Part shown: piece after piece, positions 27,004 through 36,391 of the stretch
How the letters are laid out: the number at the start of each line of letters is the position of its first letter
Numbering within the stretch: position 1 is the stretch's first letter
Source: Marinifilum sp. N1E240
Lineage (GTDB): Bacteria > Bacteroidota > Bacteroidia > Bacteroidales > Marinifilaceae
Direction: 5' to 3'
Assembly: GCF_009295825.1 (NCBI RefSeq)
Contig: NZ_WHKF01000002.1
Location: 186,001-250,000, forward strand
Length of the DNA stretch: 64,000 nt
Notes under the pieces: generated by a model
Database searches by the model: none
What the model saw: only the letters and a program-made list of their open reading frames with translations
What the model was told of the DNA's origin: nothing
Position numbers and translations under genes: made by a program

Positions 27004-27504
27004 TTAATCTTTATATTTTTTTGGATACTCGTATAAGGAAATCTTTCCGGTTCGTGCATCAATATCTTTCCAATTGTCAACATCGAATTCTACACCAATA
27101 ACGGTACATGTAGGAACATACTCGTAAAATTCTTCGCTTAAATTAAATGCTAGATATTCTATACTTGGGTTGTGTCCAACTACCATTATGCGCTCATTAT
27201 CTTTACCGTGTTGATCTAACATTCCTAAAAACTCATGCGTTGTAAAGCCATCATACAGTTCATCCATTTTAACAATGTTTTCCAAAGGGTAATTTAATAC
27301 TTTGGCAAATAAATTAGCTGTTTGTATGGCTCTGTTCGCTGTGCTTGAAAGTATTAAATCGGGTACTGCTTTCTTAAGTAGCAATTTGTTGGCAATTAGC
27401 TTAGAATCATTTATTCCACGATCTTTTAAATTTCGCTGGAAATCGGTGATATCATACCGAATTACTTCCGTTTTTGCGTGTCGAACCAGAAATAGGCGTT
27501 TCAT
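27004..27504 (-). CDS. SixA-type histidine phosphatase
   Basis: A 166-residue histidine-phosphatase-superfamily protein. The catalytic motif LVRHAKTE (His9) replaces the usual RHG with RHA, as in SixA proteins. STANRAIQTANLFA supplies the second Arg and VVGHNPSIEYLA the second His. SixA family members dephosphorylate phospho-His proteins in E. coli; the partner here is unknown. It starts 12 bp after ppk, so it shares an operon with polyphosphate kinase. Confidence 0.85.
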   Translation of the reverse strand: MKRLFLVRHAKTEVIRYDITDFQRNLKDRGINDSKLIANKLLLKKAVPDLILSSTANRAIQTANLFAKVLNYPLENIVKMDELYDGFTTHEFLGMLDQHGKDNERIMVVGHNPSIEYLAFNLSEEFYEYVPTCTVIGVEFDVDNWKDIDARTGKISLYEYPKKYKD

Positions 27505-27516
27505 AGTTTTGGTTTG

Positions 27517-29619
27517 TTATTCGTTAACCGATTGTTTTTCTTTTTGACTTGATTCTTTCTGTTTTAAGAACTCAGCAATTTCAATTTGAGATCTAACATC
27601 GGCATCGTGTTTGTTTCTTTTCAAAGGAATGTTGTCGAGCTTGCCATCTAAAATTCGTGCACTAACATTATCTGATAACTGAATGTTTAAAATATGAATC
27701 AACTCATTTTTAATTGATGGATCTGTAATTGGGAATGCACATTCGATTCTTCGCTGTAGATTTCGATTCATCCAGTCGGCTGAAGATAGATAAAGCAATT
27801 CCTCTCCTTCGTTATGGAAATAAAAGGCTCTGGCATGCTCTAAAAATTGATCTACAATACGAATGACTCTAATATTCTTAGAATATTTCTGATCTGGTTT
27901 TAAGCAGCAGATTCCTCTTAGAATCAAATCTATTTTCACGCCACTTTCACTTGCCTCGTACAATTTCTTGATCATTTCCCGTTCTTGCAGACCATTCATC
28001 TTCAAAATAATGTAGCCTTTACCGCCTTTTTTTACGTTTTCAATTTCTCTATCGATCAATCGAATCAATTCGCTCTTTAAATTGAACTGACCAATCAATA
28101 GCTTATTGAATTTGTAACCAGGTGTTTTATTTTCAAGATAATCAAACAGTTGTTTCAGGTCCTGAATAATTGCAGGATCGGCGGTGAAGAAACCATGGTC
28201 AGCATATACTTTAGCTGTTTTCTCGTTAAAGTTACCGGTGCTTAAAAAGGCATAATCAACTTTTTCACCTCTTCGTTTTACCAGGGCAATTTTGGCATGA
28301 ACTTTAAGTCCTGGTATGCTGTAAATAATTTTGACGCCAGCTTTTCGCATTTCTCTTGCTGAGCGAAGATTTGCTTCTTCGTCGAAACGAGCTTTTACCT
28401 CTACAAATACAGTAACTTTTTTACCATTGTGTGCAGCATTAATTAGTGCATTAACAACCGCAGAATTGTCTGCAACTCTGTATTGAGTAGCTTTTATTTC
28501 TTCCACTTTAGGATCGAGGGCAGCCTCGTTTAAAAAACGAATAACATACTTGTACGACTGGTACGGAAAATGTAGGATTCTATCCTTTTTGCGAATGGTT
28601 TTAAAAATAGATTTGGTTTCGCCTTTTAATTCTTCCACATTAAGTGGATGATAGGGTTCAAGTTCCAATTCCGGATGTTTCGGATTTGGAAATCCAAAGA
28701 AATCCTGAAAGTTGTGATATTTACCACCCTTAACCATATCGTTAGGTGTTAAATCAAACGAATCTTTTAAAAACTTAAGAAACCCTTTCGGGATTGATTC
28801 ATCAAACAGAAAGCGGGAAGGAGTACCTGTTTCGCGCTTTTTTAGGCTTCGCTCAATCATCTCGATTAAATCACCTGAGTATTCATCTTCAATCAATAAA
28901 TCGGCATCACGACTTAGTTTAAAACTAAAGCTAGAATCAATTTTATATCCTGGAAACAGAACTTTCATTCTTAGTTTAATAATGTCATCCAAAAACATGA
29001 TAAAATGTTTTCCATCCATTTCAGGCAATTCAATAAATCTCGGAAAATGATGACAAGGCACTTTGATGATTGCGTATCTTGCTCTTCGTTTTTTTAGTGT
29101 TCCTTCTTCCTCCTTTTTGCTACCTCGTTTGTATAATTTTACAGCCAGGTAAATGGAGTTGTTTTGTAAAAAAGGTTGAACCTGCTTTTTTAACAAAAGC
29201 ATTGGCTGTGCATGTGGCAGAAGATTCTCCAGAAAGAAATCTTTTACAAACTGATGATGCTCATCACATAATTTTTCATCCTGTAGAAGAATAATATTAT
29301 TTTCTTTTAATTCAGGAATGATATTATTCCTGAAAATGTCCCCAAACTGATTCTGTTGACGATCCACTTCGGTATTTATCTTTTTTAATATGATGTCCGG
29401 ATTCTCGCGCAAGTTTTTCTTGTCTTCGGGAGGCAATTCCGTAAAACGCTTGTACGTACCCACTCGCACCCGATAGAATTCATCAAGGTTAGAAGAATAA
29501 ATGGCAAGAAATTTAATTCTTTCGTATAATGGCAATTCCGGATTTTTAGCTACTTCAAGTACTCTATTGTTGAAAGATAGCCAGCTTAAATCTCGGTTAA
29601 GGAACTGATATTTTGACAT
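27517..29619 (-). CDS. ppk1: Polyphosphate kinase 1
   Basis: A 700-residue enzyme that makes inorganic polyphosphate from ATP. It starts with the family sequence FLNRDLSWLSFNNRVLE and SSNLDEFYRVRVG. The two phospholipase-D-like catalytic domains are clear: IKATQYRVADNSAVVNALI, VEVKARFDEEANLR, and GLKVHAKIAL with the probable phospho-His His441. The second half has LILRGICCLKP and LSSADWMNRNLQRR. Full length for PPK1. The adjacent SixA-like gene suggests linked phosphate-related regulation (inference). Confidence 0.96.
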   Translation of the reverse strand: MSKYQFLNRDLSWLSFNNRVLEVAKNPELPLYERIKFLAIYSSNLDEFYRVRVGTYKRFTELPPEDKKNLRENPDIILKKINTEVDRQQNQFGDIFRNNIIPELKENNIILLQDEKLCDEHHQFVKDFFLENLLPHAQPMLLLKKQVQPFLQNNSIYLAVKLYKRGSKKEEEGTLKKRRARYAIIKVPCHHFPRFIELPEMDGKHFIMFLDDIIKLRMKVLFPGYKIDSSFSFKLSRDADLLIEDEYSGDLIEMIERSLKKRETGTPSRFLFDESIPKGFLKFLKDSFDLTPNDMVKGGKYHNFQDFFGFPNPKHPELELEPYHPLNVEELKGETKSIFKTIRKKDRILHFPYQSYKYVIRFLNEAALDPKVEEIKATQYRVADNSAVVNALINAAHNGKKVTVFVEVKARFDEEANLRSAREMRKAGVKIIYSIPGLKVHAKIALVKRRGEKVDYAFLSTGNFNEKTAKVYADHGFFTADPAIIQDLKQLFDYLENKTPGYKFNKLLIGQFNLKSELIRLIDREIENVKKGGKGYIILKMNGLQEREMIKKLYEASESGVKIDLILRGICCLKPDQKYSKNIRVIRIVDQFLEHARAFYFHNEGEELLYLSSADWMNRNLQRRIECAFPITDPSIKNELIHILNIQLSDNVSARILDGKLDNIPLKRNKHDADVRSQIEIAEFLKQKESSQKEKQSVNE

Positions 29620-29756
29620 ATATTGATATTGCTAAGGAATGTAAATCTATGTCCTTAAAAATAGTCAATTTTTTGGTTCTTTTTGTTAAGATATCGTTTC
29701 GGATTTGTATTGCTATGTTACATTAAAAAGGTAATGATCTCTCATTTTGTTTCGTT

Positions 29757-29991
29757 GAGACAGCATTAATGCTATTTTTACTATTGTTGTTTTATAGATG
29801 TTTCGGTTCTGTTGAGATAGTATTGCTGCTGTTTTATTTTAGGTTTCGTTTTTTTTTGTTAAGACAGCATTAATGCTGTCTTTGCGCTGTTTTGTATTAT
29901 TGATATAGTATTAACGTAGTTTTTCGCGTAGTGATTTTGCAGTTTTTTTATGGTATTGGTTTTTTTGTTAAGACAGCATTAATGCTGTCTT
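29757..29991. repeat. Cluster of REP-like palindromes beside a RAYT gene
   Basis: The 380-bp gap between ppk1 and the RAYT gene holds about five copies of one element. Two are perfect 22-bp palindromes with core GACAGCATTAATGCTGTC (29861-29882 and 29970-29991). One is truncated (29757-29776), and two are degenerate (29813-29835 and about 29901-29921). Most copies follow a T-rich lead ending in GTTAAGA or GTTGAGA. Spacing is roughly 42-67 bp. This is the layout of REP/BIME elements next to their transposase. Confidence 0.85.
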
Positions 29992-30018
29992 TAGACTTAG
30001 TCAGATCTAATTAGATTA

Positions 30019-30573
30019 CTAAGCTCCAAATTTATCTTCTTTCCAGTTTTTGGGATTGTATCGAATGTAATTGCTAATTCTTTTGTAGGACTCTTTATCT
30101 TTAATAATGTGATCATAGAATCGAGATTGCCAGCCAAAGTTGGGATTGATTTTTCTTGATTCGAATGTTACCCGTCCTTTATACCATTGAATGATTCGTG
30201 AAATATTGATACTTTTCATTGGATTTCTTTCCGTACAGACGATATTAATGCCGTCTCTGTCTGCAATACCATCATCATCTTTTTTGAGAAAAGAATACGG
30301 ATCATCAATTTCAATTATACCGTGCATATGATTAGGCATGATTACATATTCGCCAATTTGAACATGAGGAAAACGATTGGGAATTTCTTTCCAATATTTT
30401 TGTGCCAATAGACCTATCTCATTCAGGTGTGAAACTCCACGCTTAACTTCTCCAAACAAGTGCTCTCTTCCCGATGTGCAAATGGTAATAAAATATTCTC
30501 CATTACTACCATAGTCCCACTTTTTTAAGCGGGCAGATTCGATCCGATATTTATTTTGAAATTTGGCGCTCAC
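30019..30573 (-). CDS. REP-associated tyrosine transposase (RAYT, Y1/HUH)
   Basis: A 184-residue single-strand DNA transposase of the IS200/RAYT class. It has YFITICTSGREHLFG at the start, the metal-binding HUH motif PNHMHGII (about 80-87), and the C-terminal helix SRFYDHIIKDKESYKRISNY, whose Tyr residues include the likely nucleophile. The start is GTG at 30573. It is flanked by palindromes that are its probable substrates. A related palindrome lies inside the gene at about 30237-30256, encoding an extra loop rich in Asp. It starts 6 bp after the upstream DUF2007-type gene. Confidence 0.88.
   Translation of the reverse strand: MSAKFQNKYRIESARLKKWDYGSNGEYFITICTSGREHLFGEVKRGVSHLNEIGLLAQKYWKEIPNRFPHVQIGEYVIMPNHMHGIIEIDDPYSFLKKDDDGIADRDGINIVCTERNPMKSINISRIIQWYKGRVTFESRKINPNFGWQSRFYDHIIKDKESYKRISNYIRYNPKNWKEDKFGA
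30237..30256. repeat. Imperfect REP-like palindrome inside the RAYT gene
   Basis: AGACGATATTAATGCCGTCT is an imperfect palindrome sharing the central ATTAATGC core with the intergenic REP elements. It is in frame within the transposase, in the Asp-rich loop region. Confidence 0.6.
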
Positions 30574-30579
30574 CTTAAT

Positions 30580-31296
30580 TTATACATAGGTAATTTTAAC
30601 TCCTGATTCTTTAAGAAATGAAATCAACTTTTCACTTTTTTTATTGTTTTTAAACTTGAAGTAAGGTTCAAAATTGTCATGAAGTACAAACCTAAATTTG
30701 ATATTTCTGTCTGTTTTGACAATGAAAACCTCTTTTATATCAGCAGGTAAAAATTCTTTTTCATTCATTTCTTTTGCTTTACGATATTTGCTGATTGTAT
30801 AAAAAAAGAGAAAAATACACATCGAAAATGTGATCGCCAGAATTAATCGTTCGGTAATCGTGTCATCCTCTAAATGATTCCAGAAACTAAAACCATTAGA
30901 AATGCCTAAAATTCCAAAAGTAGCAATGTTTAGCCCTATCATACCCGGATCGTTACGAAGACTAATTTTATAATCATCGAATAAGAGCTCACCATTTAAG
31001 GCTGGTTTTGCTTTTAGAGTGGTAAGAGTATAGTTTTTCTTGATAGGATTATCTTTGTTTTGATTGTTTTGAAATTCCTCAACAATGGTTTTGGCTTTAT
31101 CTATATCAGCACTTGAAATAATTAGCTTGATTGGATTTACACCTCCGGCAGTATAATGTGGCGTTATGGTTCCACTATACTCGTTTTGCAGAAAACAGGT
31201 AATACCCGCACTTTCCAACATGCTTTTTAGCAATTCCACTTCCCATCCGTTTCCCGAATAAATTTCTATTGGCCTAAACTCTTTTTCTGAATTCAT
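30580..31296 (-). CDS. DUF2007-type membrane protein
   Basis: A 238-residue protein. Residues about 8-75 match the DUF2007 putative signal-transducing domain (IEIYSGNGWEVELLKSMLES, then VNPIKLIISSADIDKAKTIV). Two hydrophobic helices follow (about 120-137 and 150-170), then a C-terminal part (about 180-238) with alternating strands that resembles a PH-like domain. No enzymatic motif. The RAYT gene follows 6 bp downstream and may have landed in this transcript. Confidence 0.7.
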   Translation of the reverse strand: MNSEKEFRPIEIYSGNGWEVELLKSMLESAGITCFLQNEYSGTITPHYTAGGVNPIKLIISSADIDKAKTIVEEFQNNQNKDNPIKKNYTLTTLKAKPALNGELLFDDYKISLRNDPGMIGLNIATFGILGISNGFSFWNHLEDDTITERLILAITFSMCIFLFFYTISKYRKAKEMNEKEFLPADIKEVFIVKTDRNIKFRFVLHDNFEPYFKFKNNKKSEKLISFLKESGVKITYV

Positions 31297-31470
31297 ATAT
31301 ACTTTTGAAATTTTATATGTTTTATAAATATAAGAGAATTTGAATTGATAAAAGAATAAATTATTAATCTTTTGTTAAGTTCTTGACGGATTTGTTGTTT
31401 ATGATTATACAACATTTAAGTTCTAGATTAAATGTATAATTAAAGCTATGCGAATCCCACAAAAACCCAC

Positions 31471-31478
31471 TACATTTG
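31471..31478 (+). promoter_or_regulatory. Bacteroidetes -7 element before the YwbE gene
   Basis: TACATTTG, 27 nt before the start at 31506. Confidence 0.5.
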
Positions 31479-31505
31479 TATTAGGGACTATTAAAAACCA
31501 AGATT

Positions 31506-31703
31506 ATGAACGAAGGAGATAAAAGAGCGAATATAAAGCCGGGTTTGCGTGTGAAAATTGTATTGAAAGCTGATCAGCGTAGCGGAAAGTTAACCGAAGG
31601 AATTGTGAAAGATTTGTTGACCAATTCGGCAGTTCATCCGCATGGTATTAAGGTGCGTTTGGAGGATGGACAGGTTGGTCGTGTTCAGGAAATAATCAAA
31701 TAA
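31506..31703 (+). CDS. YwbE-family small protein
   Basis: A 65-residue protein matching the YwbE family over its whole length: NIKPGLRVKIVLKADQRSGK, LTEGIVKDLLTNSAVHPHGI and VRLEDGQVGRVQEI. The fold should be a small beta-barrel; no function is established for the family. It stands alone, with a -7 element before it and a REP-like palindrome plus a terminator after it. Confidence 0.9.
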   Translation: MNEGDKRANIKPGLRVKIVLKADQRSGKLTEGIVKDLLTNSAVHPHGIKVRLEDGQVGRVQEIIK

Positions 31704-31718
31704 ATAATTATTGTATAG

Positions 31719-31738
31719 AGATGGCATTAATGCCATCT
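31719..31738. repeat. REP-like 20-bp palindrome
   Basis: AGATGGCATTAATGCCATCT is a perfect palindrome sharing the GCATTAATGC core with the elements at 29.7-30 kb. It lies just after the YwbE gene, 1.15 kb beyond the RAYT start. Confidence 0.75.
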
Positions 31739-31757
31739 GTACGATATTGTAAATGTG

Positions 31758-31785
31758 AAAGGCGCCTTTAAAGGGCGCCTTTTTA
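31758..31785. terminator. Bidirectional hairpin terminator
   Basis: Stem AAAGGCGCC (31758-31766) with GGCGCCTTT (31774-31782), followed by T residues, between convergent genes. Confidence 0.85.
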
Positions 31786-31796
31786 TTATGTGGTAA

Positions 31797-34700
31797 TTAG
31801 AGGTTAAATCTTTTTAGGAATTTTGTTTTCTTCGATCGTGGTGTGATAATATACGAATAAGGATTCTTTTTAAGCGGATCTTTAAATTCACGTTTGTCTT
31901 CCTTGGTATCGGTAATTATGGTATTGAATTCATTATCTGATGAGCGAACAAATAGCACACCATGGTGATATTCGAAATAGAACCAGGTCGATTTGTCAAT
32001 TTCCAGATACATCGTCAAGCGGTTACCGCTACGCTTTTTATCCAGTTCCACTTTTCCTTTAATGGTTTTGTTTATCTGTTTGCCATTGATATTACCAATA
32101 CCAATATCACCAATCGATTGGTAAGCTTTGGTTTCTTTATCCCAAATAAAATCGATGTTGTTGAAATAGATGCTATGTTTTAATTCATTTGGCAAATTCT
32201 TAAACATACCATTAGCATCGCGTGTAGCCATTGCCTTTTCTGCATTGTTTCTGCCCATTATTTCTGCAAGTTTTCTTGTGTAAACCTCTTTATTCGGTTT
32301 GCTGGTAGGTAAACTAGCTTCGCTGAAAGTTTTCTCCATTATTTTTAGAGCCTGATCGCTAAAGAAAAAGTCAATACCCAAAATCATATCGAGGGTAACG
32401 ATATTGCTGTTTAAATCATGCTCGATGTTACCAGAAGCAATTTGTTTTATTTGTCCAAGCTCAGCACCCAAATTAATTTTACCTTCCCCTTTTAGGTTGC
32501 AATTGTTTTGATAAAAGGTGATGAGACTACCTTGAGCATCACGATTCTTTAACTTGTTTTTCTCTGCAATTTGATAGGCATTCAATTTGTGATTATAGGT
32601 TAAGAAACCTTTAGCCTCGAGCAGAACATTATCGGTATAGAATATTCTTCTCGATAAAAATGAAGAGTAGATGTGAATGGAATCGTTGGTTAAGAAAAAT
32701 GAATTGTACAATTTCAATCTGTCATCATCAATCGCATGTAATTTCACAGGAATCAAAATATCCTTAGGATTGATAGTGCCTGAAAAATCAAGCCAATTGT
32801 CCTCAATTTCTTCGCAATTGTTTCGAATATGTGTTTGTCCATCGTAGAATAGAGATGAATCTCGAGCTAGTAATTTTACCTTTCCTTTGTAATCGAATTT
32901 TGGACTTAGGGTAAACGATTTTTCTTCGGTAATATTTCCTAAAGCAATGGTTTGTCCGGTTGAATCCACATCTATTACATCAAAGAACAGATTTTGTTCC
33001 TCTTCGTTTTCATCTACATAGGTGTAATTCCCCGATCCAGAGTACCTATTTTTCCCATGAACATTAATTGTTGCATCGAATAGTTTATGGAATTGGTTGA
33101 TGGTATCGGCAATTACTTCGGCATTTCTGAAGGTTTCGAGTAAACCACCTTTTGCAATTTTCAAATCTCCATGGTTTGGATACAGCTTGGCATCGGCAAT
33201 AGTTAGGTTTTTCACATATTTCGCATCAATGCTATGATTGATCGCACTGTATTTTGCCAATGGAGTAACAAAACTAAGCGAATCTTGTTTTGGATCGGTT
33301 GAAATGAATTGGTTTACGGATGCTGCAGCTAAATCTTCAATTTTATCTTGTTCCCACATGCTTGCAAGAACAGCTTCGTCTTCGGTGCCAAATTCAATAG
33401 TTTGCATATCCATATACCACTTAAAGTTATTGATATAACTCATGTACTGGTTGGCAGGAAATACACTAACATTATCCGCCGAAGTATTTACAAAAGAACC
33501 GCTACGAGTTATAAAATCGATATCGGCATTCACCGATTTGGTTTCAAATGCATATCCCGTTGTATCGGCATTCAGAATTCTAAAGCTAGCGGTGTCAGCT
33601 AAGATGTTCTTTTTGTTGTATGTAAAATATTTCGAATCGATTTCAGCATTCACGAGTTCCATATTTCCCGAACCCGTAATTCCTTCAGGTGTAATTTTAA
33701 TCGTACCAGCCAATGTTGCTAGTTCTTTGTACATATCCAGTGGTAAGGCGCTACTTTTCACATACATTTCATCCTTATAGGGGAACCACTCTGTATAGAT
33801 CTGTTCACCATTAATTTCAGGATTGTTCATTTTGGTATCTTGTTCTTTTAACTCAAAACTTTGTGCATTGGTGTGCATTTTTTCTGGTCTGAAAACAAAA
33901 TCGTTGGATTGAGTAATTGAGCTTAAATAATTTAAAGTACCACTTCCTCTAAGTCCTTTGTTTGATAGGAAAATAGTATCGGTAAACAATCCATTGCTGT
34001 ATGCTGGAAAACCATCATTGGAGGTCGTGTATTCAAATCCAAGTGAGTTATCTTCACGAATGGTTAATGTTTCGTCGAAAGTAGGGAAGATGCTATCGGA
34101 AACAAAAGTTCCTGTCAATTGTATATCTTCTCGGTCGAAATCGTTGATATTGTTAATGGTGTAAGGGTCGACTCTAAAGAAAAACTCATCTCTTTTGTAA
34201 ACACCATTCTGAATTTTTTTATCGTCGTAAAATACGTAACTGGAATCGGCACTATTGAATATTGGATATTCAGGAAAATCCTTATTTCCCGATTTGTTAT
34301 TTGGATCATCGATTAACAAATCACCGGTAATTTTTTCAATTACACTTCCCAACTGACTTGTGTAGCGTTTCCCAAATTTACTTAATGAGTCTACAGTAAC
34401 ATTCATTTGCAGGGAATCAATTAATTTCAAATCTACCTTAAAATTATCGTACGAGAATTGAAAATCTTTTCCATACATGTCAAGTAGTCCTGCCATTATT
34501 TTACCATCAAACTCAAAATCGCGGTTCTTTTTCAATACAATTTTCTGATACTTTGGGAAAATAACCACATTCTGAGAATCACTTACCGCTATTCTTCTTA
34601 CTCCATTAATTTGCAAATTGGAACTCCCTATGAAATAAATGGCGTCGGCTTCTTTATCGTCAGTTTGAGTGTTGAATTGTATTACATCATAATCTTGTCG

Positions 34701-36266
34701 CCCCATGCCCGATTTAATGTAGTCGGTAATACGTTTCTGTAAGGTAATTTCGTCGGTGCTTAAATTATAGGATACAAAGCCCTGAAAGGATAGTGAAAAC
34801 AGCTGTTGTCTGACCTGATTGACTGGTTTTTTAATGTAATCAGCATATTCTTGAGCGGTAAAGATTTCGGAATACAAATAGTCGGCAAATTTACGTAACA
34901 GGACCAATGGATTTTGCTGGTCCATACCTTGAATTCGCATAAATCGATTCATACTAAAGTAATTCATCGATTCGAAGTGAGCTTGTCGTTTGGTTGCGCC
35001 TTTCATGCTACCAAAGTGCATCATATTCTCATCAATTCTCCATATCAACATTCCAAAATCCATTATCAGGTTGTGATAGTTATTGAAATAAGGACTCTTG
35101 GAAACACCTTCTCCATCTCGGATTAAATTGAGTTCTTTTTTCTTAGGAAAGTATTTGAACAACAATCCTGGATGGTATATTTTACATGTATCAATAAGGA
35201 TTTCAATTTTGGTATCTTTCCCTGCTATTCTGTCCTTTTGAAATGTAAAGTGTTCCGAAGTTGCGATAAGGAAAAGGGTGTCATTCCTCGAAAGTTGAAT
35301 TTCTGATGGAGAAGTTTGACTGCCTTTACCAATAAATTTAGCTCCGTGAATTGAGATACCTCCTTTGTAATCGATATGCTCGAATAATTCGTTAATTTTG
35401 ATATTATTGTCGAAAGAGGAGAAGCGTGGATATAAAGCTCTTTCAGGATCTTTCACCGCATTTACTTTTTCGCGTAAACTTCCTTTAATGTTTTTGGCTG
35501 ATATTTTAGGGTTGAAATAATCTACTGTATCAACCTCAAAGTTTGATTTGTTGGTGTTGAGCTTGTAGGAATCGAAAACTGCATATTCCTGATCAATATT
35601 TTTTCCAGCGCGTTCCCAACTAACTTTTCCTTTTTCTCCAATCCATAGTTTTTCAAAAGGGTAGTAAATTCCTTTTGTATTATAAATTCGGGAAGTATCT
35701 CTTTGGGCAATACAATATAATTCAGCTGTATTAATTTGAATGCTTAATTTATCATCGAATTGATAGTTGTAAGAGGCATTTTTAACTTTCCATTGGGTAG
35801 AGTATGATTTATTTATGATACTGTCTTGCAGAAAATTTTGAGTTTGAATTAAGAAATCTTTGGTATTACTCAATTTAGATTTTCGATTTTGAACATGTTG
35901 AAGTAAACCATTGTGCCAACTCGAGAAATCTTTCGCACTTCTGTTCTGTTGTTGAAATAGTAGTAATGTTTTAAAGTAATTGTAAAAATCGGGGAAGGAG
36001 CGTGCTCTTTTAGCTCTCAACAAATCACTAATTTCATACACATTATTTCTTTCTTCGATATTGGATTGGAGCGCATTCCAAAATGGAGGGAATTGTTCTG
36101 CAAATTCTTTGTATTCTTTCTTCTTGCTAGGGTTATCCATAAACTCTAATATTTCCTTTTGGAATTGAATAGAATCACGTGTAAACGATTTAATGGATTG
36201 CGCAAAAATGGATTTAGTTGTAAAAACTACGATTAAGAAAATGAAATAGCGATATGAAATATGCAT
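31797..36266 (-). CDS. Very large secreted beta-rich protein of unknown function
   Basis: A 1489-residue protein from the ATG at 36266, which gives the signal peptide MHISYRYFIFLIVVFTTKSI ending FAQ; an earlier in-frame start would bury it. After a helical N-terminal part (about 25-170), the rest is a long series of beta-strand units, several opening with a Gly-x-Gly motif (RGSGTLNYLSS, TGSGNMELVNAEI, YSGSGNYTYVD, KGEGKINLG). These recall repetitive periplasmic or outer-membrane assembly proteins, but I do not recognise the family. There is no T9SS tail and no lipobox. prmA lies upstream on the same strand, 125 bp away. Confidence 0.75.
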   Translation of the reverse strand: MHISYRYFIFLIVVFTTKSIFAQSIKSFTRDSIQFQKEILEFMDNPSKKKEYKEFAEQFPPFWNALQSNIEERNNVYEISDLLRAKRARSFPDFYNYFKTLLLFQQQNRSAKDFSSWHNGLLQHVQNRKSKLSNTKDFLIQTQNFLQDSIINKSYSTQWKVKNASYNYQFDDKLSIQINTAELYCIAQRDTSRIYNTKGIYYPFEKLWIGEKGKVSWERAGKNIDQEYAVFDSYKLNTNKSNFEVDTVDYFNPKISAKNIKGSLREKVNAVKDPERALYPRFSSFDNNIKINELFEHIDYKGGISIHGAKFIGKGSQTSPSEIQLSRNDTLFLIATSEHFTFQKDRIAGKDTKIEILIDTCKIYHPGLLFKYFPKKKELNLIRDGEGVSKSPYFNNYHNLIMDFGMLIWRIDENMMHFGSMKGATKRQAHFESMNYFSMNRFMRIQGMDQQNPLVLLRKFADYLYSEIFTAQEYADYIKKPVNQVRQQLFSLSFQGFVSYNLSTDEITLQKRITDYIKSGMGRQDYDVIQFNTQTDDKEADAIYFIGSSNLQINGVRRIAVSDSQNVVIFPKYQKIVLKKNRDFEFDGKIMAGLLDMYGKDFQFSYDNFKVDLKLIDSLQMNVTVDSLSKFGKRYTSQLGSVIEKITGDLLIDDPNNKSGNKDFPEYPIFNSADSSYVFYDDKKIQNGVYKRDEFFFRVDPYTINNINDFDREDIQLTGTFVSDSIFPTFDETLTIREDNSLGFEYTTSNDGFPAYSNGLFTDTIFLSNKGLRGSGTLNYLSSITQSNDFVFRPEKMHTNAQSFELKEQDTKMNNPEINGEQIYTEWFPYKDEMYVKSSALPLDMYKELATLAGTIKITPEGITGSGNMELVNAEIDSKYFTYNKKNILADTASFRILNADTTGYAFETKSVNADIDFITRSGSFVNTSADNVSVFPANQYMSYINNFKWYMDMQTIEFGTEDEAVLASMWEQDKIEDLAAASVNQFISTDPKQDSLSFVTPLAKYSAINHSIDAKYVKNLTIADAKLYPNHGDLKIAKGGLLETFRNAEVIADTINQFHKLFDATINVHGKNRYSGSGNYTYVDENEEEQNLFFDVIDVDSTGQTIALGNITEEKSFTLSPKFDYKGKVKLLARDSSLFYDGQTHIRNNCEEIEDNWLDFSGTINPKDILIPVKLHAIDDDRLKLYNSFFLTNDSIHIYSSFLSRRIFYTDNVLLEAKGFLTYNHKLNAYQIAEKNKLKNRDAQGSLITFYQNNCNLKGEGKINLGAELGQIKQIASGNIEHDLNSNIVTLDMILGIDFFFSDQALKIMEKTFSEASLPTSKPNKEVYTRKLAEIMGRNNAEKAMATRDANGMFKNLPNELKHSIYFNNIDFIWDKETKAYQSIGDIGIGNINGKQINKTIKGKVELDKKRSGNRLTMYLEIDKSTWFYFEYHHGVLFVRSSDNEFNTIITDTKEDKREFKDPLKKNPYSYIITPRSKKTKFLKRFNL

Positions 36267-36335
36267 GATCGAGAGTTTTCGGTAAAGGAAAAGTATTAGG
36301 CAATTTAACAATTTTCACCGATTTTAAAGAAGAAA

Positions 36336-36378
36336 GTGCCAAGTTTAAAGAATAAGAACTATCCTTTACGCTTGGCAC
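36336..36378 (-). terminator. Weak long-loop hairpin after prmA
   Basis: GTGCCAAG (36336-36343) pairs with CTTGGCAC (36371-36378) across a 27-nt loop with some inner pairing. Only short T runs follow, so termination may be partial. Confidence 0.35.
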
Positions 36379-36391
36379 CTTATATTGTTAC

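Noticed and set aside
29757-29991. CRISPR array
   Set aside because: Repeats are palindromic, unevenly spaced and decayed, spacers are low-complexity, and no cas genes are present; REP elements fit better.
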